This document shows, in pieces, positions 7,147 to 11,545 of a stretch of DNA of 11,545 bases. A program made the translations under genes and the position numbers. The notes below the pieces were generated by a model. The model worked only from the letters and a program-made list of their open reading frames with translations. It made no database searches and had not been told where the DNA came from. Source of the DNA: UBA1724 sp963632245 (lineage in GTDB: Bacteria; Verrucomicrobiota; Lentisphaeria; Oligosphaerales; Oligosphaeraceae); the NCBI GenBank assembly GCA_963632245.1, contig CAVGTF010000075.1, forward strand, positions 1 through 11,545. The letters are read 5' to 3'. The stretch's first letter is position 1. Each line of letters opens with the position of its first letter.

Positions 7147-8541
7147 ATGACTATGAAAGCCATCAATCACGACGGCCTCCAATACACCGGAGTGCGAAAT
7201 ATCGACGGGCCCCTCGTCTTCATGGACAATGTGGAGGGCGTGGCCTACGACGAGCTGGTGGAGGTCCTGACCCCCGAGGGCGATTCCCGCCTGGGACAGG
7301 TCCTGGATGTGACCGCATCCTCCGCACTTGTCCAGATCTTCGGCGGCACCGACGCACTCTCACGCTCCGCCACACGCTCACGATTCCTGGGACACTCCCT
7401 CCATATCCCCGTGGCAAAGGAGATGCTCGGACGCGTCTTCGACGGCCTGGGACGGCCCAAGGACGGACTGCCCCTGCCGCTCACCCGCGAATACCGCGAC
7501 GTGAATGGCGAGCCCGTGAATCCCTACTCCCGCGAATATCCCCGCGATTTCATCCAGACCGGCATCAGCTCCATCGATCTGATGAATACCCTGGTGCGCG
7601 GTCAGAAACTCCCGATCTTCTCTGGAAACGGCCTCCCCCATAACCGCATCGCTGCACAGATCGCACGGCAGGCGAAGCTGCTCAACGAGGATGTCCAGTT
7701 CGCGATCGTCTTCGCCGCAATGGGCGTGAAATACGACGTGGCGCGCTTCTTCGTGGACTCCTTCGAACAGTCCGGCGTGCTCCGCAATGTGGCGATGTTC
7801 CTCTCGCTGGCAGACGATCCCTCCGTGGAACGCATGGTCACCCCCCGAAGCGCCCTTACGTTGGCGGAATATCTGGCATACGACCAGGGAATGCACGTAC
7901 TGGTCATCATCACTGATATGACCAACTACTGCGAGGCACTCCGCGAAATCGCCACCGCCCGCGGCGAGATCCCCAGCCGTAAGGGCTACCCCGGATACCT
8001 CTACTCCGACCTGGCATCCATGTATGAGCGCGCGGGGCGCCTTACCGCCGGCGGCGGCTCCATCACACAGATGCCCATCCTCACCATGCCCTCCGATGAT
8101 ATCTCACACCCTGTGCCCGACCTCACGGGTTACATCACTGAGGGACAGATCGTGCTGGATCGCGAAATGCACCAGCGCGGCATCTATCCGCCCGTCGCCG
8201 GACTGCCCTCGCTCTCCCGACTCATGAAGGACGGTATCGGAAAGGGCCGCACCCGCGACGACCACCCCCATCTGGCATCACAGCTCTTTGCGGCATACTC
8301 GAAGGTCAAGGACATCCGAAGCCTTGCCGCCGTCATCGGCACCGAGGAGCTCTCGCCTGTGGATCAGCTCTATATGAAATTCGGCGATCTCTTCGAAAAG
8401 AACGTGGTCTGCCAGGGCGAATTCGAAAACCGCTCCATCGAGGAGTCCCTCTCCCGCGGATGGGATTCCCTGAAGGTGCTGCCCCGCGCAGAACTGCTCC
8501 GCGTCACCCAGGAGGAGCTGGATAAGTACTACGAGGGCTAA
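7147..8541 (+). CDS. ntpB: V-type ATP synthase regulatory subunit B
   Basis: A 464-residue non-catalytic partner of A in the hexameric head. The Walker A motif is replaced by the family-typical SGNGLPHN (159-166), which is normal for B. Other landmarks are IDLMNTLVRGQKLPIF, YLYSDLASMYERAGRL, TMPSDDISHPVPDLTGYITEGQ, and SLSRLMKDGIGKGRTRDDH, where Arg358 is the probable arginine finger reaching into the A active site. The length matches the usual 455-470. Two in-frame ATGs (7147 and 7153) could start the protein; no good Shine-Dalgarno separates them, so the start is uncertain by two residues. It follows A by 12 nt and precedes D by 26 nt, the standard A-B-D order. Confidence 0.97.
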   Translation: MTMKAINHDGLQYTGVRNIDGPLVFMDNVEGVAYDELVEVLTPEGDSRLGQVLDVTASSALVQIFGGTDALSRSATRSRFLGHSLHIPVAKEMLGRVFDGLGRPKDGLPLPLTREYRDVNGEPVNPYSREYPRDFIQTGISSIDLMNTLVRGQKLPIFSGNGLPHNRIAAQIARQAKLLNEDVQFAIVFAAMGVKYDVARFFVDSFEQSGVLRNVAMFLSLADDPSVERMVTPRSALTLAEYLAYDQGMHVLVIITDMTNYCEALREIATARGEIPSRKGYPGYLYSDLASMYERAGRLTAGGGSITQMPILTMPSDDISHPVPDLTGYITEGQIVLDREMHQRGIYPPVAGLPSLSRLMKDGIGKGRTRDDHPHLASQLFAAYSKVKDIRSLAAVIGTEELSPVDQLYMKFGDLFEKNVVCQGEFENRSIEESLSRGWDSLKVLPRAELLRVTQEELDKYYEG

Positions 8542-8567
8542 GGCCCCCGGATCGCTAGGAAGCCACC

Positions 8568-9284
8568 ATGGGTAGACTGAACGTAGCGCCAACCAAAAGC
8601 GTCCAGCTGAATCTCCGACGGGATCTGGACATGGCCACGGAGGGATATAACCTCCTGGAACAAAAGCGCGAGATCCTCGTCATGGAGATGATGAGGCTCC
8701 TGGATCGCGTCCAGAATGTCCAGAAGGAGCTCCGGCAGCGACAGGAGACCGCATACCGCACGCTCCGACGAGCCATCGCTCAAAATGGCCTCATGCATCT
8801 GCGAAATGTGGCCAGCGGAATCCACTACGAACACACCGTGACCCTGGAAAGTCAGCTACTGGCGGGCTTCCGGATCCCGAAGATCCAGGCGGAACACGCC
8901 GAATTCCATTCGCAATTCGGTTTCGCTGGCACCGATGCATTGGTGGACGCCACCATGCAGCAGTTCCTGCAGTTCCTGGAGGCAATCGCTTCCCTGGCAG
9001 AGCTGGAGACCACCGTCATGCTCCTGGCACGGGAACTCAAGAAGACCCAGCGGCGCGTCAATGCCCTGGAACACATCTTTATCCCCGACTATAAGGCGAC
9101 TCTCCACTACATCGGAGAAAGCCTGGAATCCAAGGAACTGGATTCCTTCTTCACTAGCAAGCTCATTAAAAAACGACTGGAGGCCGCACAAAATCAGCAG
9201 GCCGCCACCGAGGACGCTCAACAGAACGCCCAGAAGACCGAAACGACGACAGTAGACGAGAAGACGACAGACGAAGATCGATAG
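8568..9284 (+). CDS. ntpD: V-type ATP synthase subunit D (central rotor shaft)
   Basis: A 238-residue rotor shaft subunit. It forms a long antiparallel coiled coil inside the A3B3 head and joins F and C below. The N-terminus (LNVAPTKSVQLNLRRDLDMA, then LLEQKREILVMEM) is the family start. The second long helix runs from about 125 to 180 and contains RRVNALEHIFIPDYKATLHYI, typical of D. After the second helix (to about residue 205) an additional hydrophilic tail rich in Gln, Thr, Glu and Asp runs to the end (TEDAQQNAQKTETTTVDEK, TTDEDR). It probably reaches into solvent and makes the protein longer than the usual 205-215. The ATG at 8568 follows AGGAA (8557-8561). This is the last subunit gene. 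Confidence 0.95.
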   Translation: MGRLNVAPTKSVQLNLRRDLDMATEGYNLLEQKREILVMEMMRLLDRVQNVQKELRQRQETAYRTLRRAIAQNGLMHLRNVASGIHYEHTVTLESQLLAGFRIPKIQAEHAEFHSQFGFAGTDALVDATMQQFLQFLEAIASLAELETTVMLLARELKKTQRRVNALEHIFIPDYKATLHYIGESLESKELDSFFTSKLIKKRLEAAQNQQAATEDAQQNAQKTETTTVDEKTTDEDR

Positions 9285-9332
9285 ACGAAGAAAGCAATAA
9301 AATCGCACGCAAACACACAGGGAGGATCGGGT

Positions 9333-9794
9333 ATGGATAGCGAAAAGACGGCGTTCCTAAAGGAAGTTCTGCTGGTGGTGGACGGCTCTGCCGAATCCGA
9401 GGCGGCCGTGGCTTTCGCACTCCGACTGGCCCTGGGACTGGGCTCACGCGTCCTCGCAGTATATGTGGTCGATACCTCCGCAATGGACTACCTCCAGCAG
9501 ATGAAAATCTTCATCTCCGAAGAACGAAACGAACTGGAGGCCTCTATCGGCGCAAAGGGCAAGGCATATCTCGCCCGCGCACAAAATCTCGCCAAGGCAG
9601 TCAATATCTCCCTGGAAACCCAACTCCTCCGCGGACGACTCCACCGCGAAGTCCTCAATCTCGCACGACAACGCGCCGTCGATGCCATCGTTATCGGCGG
9701 ACGTAAAGGACTCTATCGCGATAAGGACCTCTCTACCGTTGAACGCGAAATCCTACTCGATCAATCCACCATCCCCGTTCTCGTTATTAAGTAA
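9333..9794 (+). CDS. Universal stress protein (UspA family)
   Basis: A 153-residue cytoplasmic single-domain Usp. It opens with the typical first strand and acidic residue LLVVDGSAESEAAVAFAL and ends with STIPVLVIK, as UspA proteins do. The middle segment (about 50-95) is a charged helix. The ATP-loop motif of ATP-binding members, G-x2-G-x9-G-(S/T), is only partly present: GRKG occurs near residue 127, but LSTV stands where GS is expected. ATP binding is therefore doubtful, and it may be a UspA-type non-binder. The ATG at 9333 has a good GGGAGGA (9320-9326). It lies 48 nt after subunit D with no terminator between, so it is probably co-transcribed with the ATPase and may tune energy metabolism under stress (inference). 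Confidence 0.88.
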   Translation: MDSEKTAFLKEVLLVVDGSAESEAAVAFALRLALGLGSRVLAVYVVDTSAMDYLQQMKIFISEERNELEASIGAKGKAYLARAQNLAKAVNISLETQLLRGRLHREVLNLARQRAVDAIVIGGRKGLYRDKDLSTVEREILLDQSTIPVLVIK

Positions 9795-10168
9795 GACCGC
9801 ACAAAAAAAGAGGGGGCGAGAAGAGGGAAGAGGGGGAGAGTGAATGCGCGGAAAGCGCGTCCACGCCTGCTGTACAGGGGCAGAAGCAGAAGAGCAGACC
9901 AGGGGGCAAAGCAAAAAAATATGCAACCGCACTGGCGAAAATCGCAAACAGGCGTATTGTATCAAAACACGCCCGAAAAATCAGAATAAAAACGGGCGCA
10001 TTCTCCACACAATGCACTTCTCCCAGGCACAATCCAATCCTATCGACGCCATCTCCCAGATGGAGTCCATAACTCCGTGCCAGGGAATCACTTATCTTGC
10101 GCTCCGCTGCGCTCCGCTGCGCTCCGCTTAGCGTAGCTTCTTTTCATCCCAACTTAACTACTTTTACG
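9795..10168. other. Intergenic region without a supported gene
   Basis: No coding region here is convincing. The only longer open frame (9844-10131) has no Shine-Dalgarno, no recognisable domain and a composition unlike the neighbours. The region begins with a purine-rich tract (9802-9842), then a weak hairpin CGCCCG (9970-9975) / CGGGCG (9993-9998) with a 17-nt A-rich loop, then the 10-bp tandem repeat. It separates the GC-rich ATPase/Usp genes from the AT-richer block and probably holds the 3' end of the ATPase transcript. Confidence 0.55.
10099..10128. repeat. Three perfect tandem copies of a 10-bp unit (GCGCTCCGCT)
   Basis: The unit GCGCTCCGCT occurs three times without a mismatch or spacer, then breaks into TAGCG. 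It lies about 40 bp before the terminator hairpin, in non-coding DNA. Short repeats of this kind can arise by slippage and vary between strains. I do not recognise a known element. Confidence 0.9.
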
Positions 10169-10210
10169 AACTCCGTACTCTCGGCGTAATGCCGAGGGGC
10201 GGAGTTTTTT
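10169..10210 (+). terminator. Strong rho-independent terminator
   Basis: A long hairpin has an outer arm AACTCCGT / GCGGAGTT and an inner arm CTCTCGGC / GCCGAGGG, a 5-nt GTAAT loop and a single bulged A (10177). That gives about 16 pairs, including G-U pairs. It is followed directly by a T-run (10205-10210) on the + strand only. It would stop + strand transcripts 44 nt before the DUF805 fragment and isolates that block from the ATPase operon, or works as a leader attenuator for it. Confidence 0.85.
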
Positions 10211-10253
10211 GTTGTCTTATTCTGATTCAGAAAAAGCCTTAAGGAGGTTCAAA

Positions 10254-10388
10254 ATGCGAGAAATGTATAATTTGTATCTCAAAATGTGGCGTAATTACGC
10301 TGTGTTCTCAGGACGAGCTCCGCGGAAAGAAGCATGGGCGGCTTTTTTGGGTAATCTTTGTTTGTTTGGCGAAGATCCGTTGAAATGA
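10254..10388 (+). pseudogene. N-terminal fragment of a DUF805 membrane protein (44 codons)
   Basis: The 44-residue reading frame starts at ATG 10254, 6 nt after a perfect AAGGAGG (10241-10247), and ends at TGA 10386-10388. Its sequence MREMYNLYLKMWRNYAVFSGRA-PRKEAWAAFLGNL (written in two parts) carries the classical DUF805 start: a short helix, Y-x-x-F-x-G-R-A-x-R-K-E-x-W, then the beginning of the first membrane helix. Full DUF805 proteins are about 110-150 residues with four membrane helices; here the frame stops at the start of the first. No continuation is seen in the other two + frames downstream, so the rest is missing, not shifted. It is either a decayed gene after a deletion or recombination, or a real micro-protein that kept its Shine-Dalgarno. 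Composition is AT-richer than in the ATPase genes. Recognised by pattern, not by a search. Confidence 0.6.
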
Positions 10389-10432
10389 GTCGTGTTGTTA
10401 AGTATTGAAACCCCATTTACGGAGAAGCAAAG

Positions 10433-11086
10433 ATGGTAAAAAACTCATATTATTATGTAATCGCCTTGTCATGCGTTCTTTGTCTTCAGGTGATGGCGCG
10501 AGACCTTACGTTAGTAAGTTTCCGCGCTCCGGAATCGTACATTAAAACTGTATGTGGTGAGAAGCATAAATTTTCTGAGACAAGGGTATTTGCTGAGTTG
10601 CTTGTTGATGGAGAAATAGTTTGGCGTTCCTCAAAGGCGCTACCATTTGTCGGAAATAGAGACGCTTACTATTTTAACGAAGAGCTAACAATGAAGGATA
10701 ACTGGAAGAATTCTCACCTTGTAGTTAGAGTTTTGATTGGTGAGGATAAAGATCTTGAGCACATTTATAATATTGGGGCAGGTGTGGCAGGTGGTGCTGT
10801 AGGTGGGGCGGGCGTTGGTGCAATGATTGGGGCATTTGCTGCGGGAGTAGTTACAGGAGGTCTTGGCGCTCCAGCAGGAGCTGCTATTGGTGCTGCAATC
10901 GGCGGCGGGGGTGGTGCTGTAGCTGGTGGTGTTGTCGCAGGAGTCTTTATTCCTGTTGAGGGAGCACGAGAACTTTCGTCATTTGAGTTCTTGGCCGTAG
11001 ACGATATGCCCGGAACGCATGCCCGTAAAATCAATATCGGTGACATTCTGTCAGATGGGAAAGTCATTGAGCTTGAAATTAAATAA
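10433..11086 (+). CDS. Exported protein of unknown function with long glycine-zipper segment
   Basis: A 217-residue protein that I cannot assign to a named family. Residues 1-22 look like a signal peptide (Lys at 3, hydrophobic core, ending VMA). Residues 23-110 are a mixed beta-type domain with an aromatic-rich middle (ALPFVGNRDAYYFNEEL). Residues 114-176 are almost wholly Gly, Ala, Val and Ile with repeated GxxxG spacing, a glycine-zipper hairpin able to enter a membrane. Residues 179-217 return to beta-type sequence (SSFEFLAVDD, then INIGDILSDGKVIELEI). The two outer parts read like a C2-type beta-sandwich, interrupted by the zipper (inference). The ATG at 10433 has GGAG (10421-10424) upstream. 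Sampled GC here is low (22 of 60 at 10561-10620) against 39 of 60 in subunit A (6061-6120). The stop overlaps the next start by one base (TAATG), indicating coupling. Confidence 0.75.
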   Translation: MVKNSYYYVIALSCVLCLQVMARDLTLVSFRAPESYIKTVCGEKHKFSETRVFAELLVDGEIVWRSSKALPFVGNRDAYYFNEELTMKDNWKNSHLVVRVLIGEDKDLEHIYNIGAGVAGGAVGGAGVGAMIGAFAAGVVTGGLGAPAGAAIGAAIGGGGGAVAGGVVAGVFIPVEGARELSSFEFLAVDDMPGTHARKINIGDILSDGKVIELEIK

Positions 11087-11545
11087 TGAATACTGACAGT
11101 AAAAATCTAAAACAGGTAACTCATGGGGGAAAATTGGGTTGTCTGGGGTATATAGGCTTTATAGTTCTAGGAGTATGTGTAGTTATCCTTGTCTGGACAA
11201 TATATTCTACATGTAGTCTATCTTCGGATGATCAACCATCTCCTATCCATAACAACAATGGTGAAATGGACAAGGCTAGAAATGAAGCACGCGAAGATAA
11301 CACATTTAGTTATATAAAGCTAAAAGGCGACATTAACTGTCTTATTGAGGAGGAAGCGAAACATGAGATAAGCGTGGCGACTTGTGTTCCAGATAAGCGT
11401 ATTACAAAGTTGATGCAGAAGATCGATTTTATTGGACAGGAATTAATGTCCCAAGAAAATCAGACAGATGAAACTATAGAGTTGAGTGAGCGTTGTCTTG
11501 CTATTCTTGCGGCATTACGCGAACGCCGTGTATATGCCTATATGC
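11086..11545 (+). CDS. Single-pass membrane protein of unknown function, 3' end beyond window
   Basis: The frame opens at ATG 11086, whose A is the last base of the previous stop codon (TAATG), and stays open for 153 codons to the window edge. Residues 1-16 are polar, 17-40 are hydrophobic (GYIGFIVLGVCVVILVWTIY) and probably span the membrane, 41-60 are a Ser/Asn/Pro-rich linker, and from 60 on it is a charged helical domain. Cys80, Cys95 and Cys133 in the last part may lie outside the cytoplasm if the N-terminus is inside. No domain is recognised. The overlap with the glycine-zipper gene suggests the two proteins are made together and may act together. Translational coupling is likely because no separate Shine-Dalgarno is clear. 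Confidence 0.7.
   Translation, partial: MNTDSKNLKQVTHGGKLGCLGYIGFIVLGVCVVILVWTIYSTCSLSSDDQPSPIHNNNGEMDKARNEAREDNTFSYIKLKGDINCLIEEEAKHEISVATCVPDKRITKLMQKIDFIGQELMSQENQTDETIELSERCLAILAALRERRVYAYM

Noticed and set aside
9970..9998. CGCCCG / CGGGCG inverted repeat as terminator of the ATPase-Usp transcript
   Set aside because: Only six pairs, a 17-nt loop and no following T-run.
10099..10128. The 10-bp tandem copies as a CRISPR array
   Set aside because: Units are too short and there are no spacers; no cas genes are present.
9844..10131. 95-codon + strand frame after the universal stress gene
   Set aside because: No Shine-Dalgarno, no recognisable domain, runs through the 10-bp tandem repeat, and its composition differs from both neighbouring blocks.
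10380..10408. TTGAAA-17 nt-TATTGA as promoter for the glycine-zipper gene
   Set aside because: The -10 element matches only three of six consensus bases and the implied 5' leader would be very short; too weak to annotate.

Overview
The window is a GC-rich chromosomal segment whose core is a complete bacterial V/A-type ATPase operon, with every gene on the + strand. The organism cannot be fixed from this sequence alone. A GC-rich bacterium with a V-type ATPase, a PTS IIA-type protein and a linked universal stress protein would fit the Verrucomicrobiota/Lentisphaerota/Kiritimatiellota group. This is a weak inference, not a call.

Layout. (1) 1-347: 3' part of a PTS EIIA (fructose/nitrogen type) gene, cut by the left edge. 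(2) 348-469: leader region with a short hairpin and a strong orphan Shine-Dalgarno. (3) 470-9284: V-ATPase genes in the order G-like stalk, C, I, K, F, E, A, B, D. V1 is A/B (catalytic head), D/F (rotor shaft) and E/G (peripheral stalks). Vo is I (stator with the essential Arg), K (proteolipid ring with the essential Glu) and C (socket between shaft and ring). All nine subunit types expected for a Thermus/Enterococcus-type enzyme are present. Two gaps stand out: a UUCG-capped hairpin sits where the Shine-Dalgarno of subunit C should be, and a 113-nt gap precedes K. (4) 9333-9794: a UspA-family protein 48 nt after subunit D, probably the last gene of the transcript.

(5) 9795-10253: about 460 nt with no convincing gene. 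It holds a purine-rich tract, a 3 x 10-bp tandem repeat and a strong rho-independent terminator at 10169-10210. (6) 10254-11545: a compositionally different, AT-richer block. It contains a 44-aa N-terminal fragment of a DUF805 membrane protein with a perfect Shine-Dalgarno, a secreted or membrane protein with a long glycine-zipper segment, and an overlapping single-pass membrane protein that runs off the right edge. This block looks like an accessory module next to the housekeeping operon and is the least understood part of the window.

The V-ATPase genes would assemble into one rotary machine coupling ATP hydrolysis or synthesis to ion transport. Residues around the ion-binding Glu of subunit K lack a glutamine of the Enterococcus Na+ site, which favours H+ coupling (inference).
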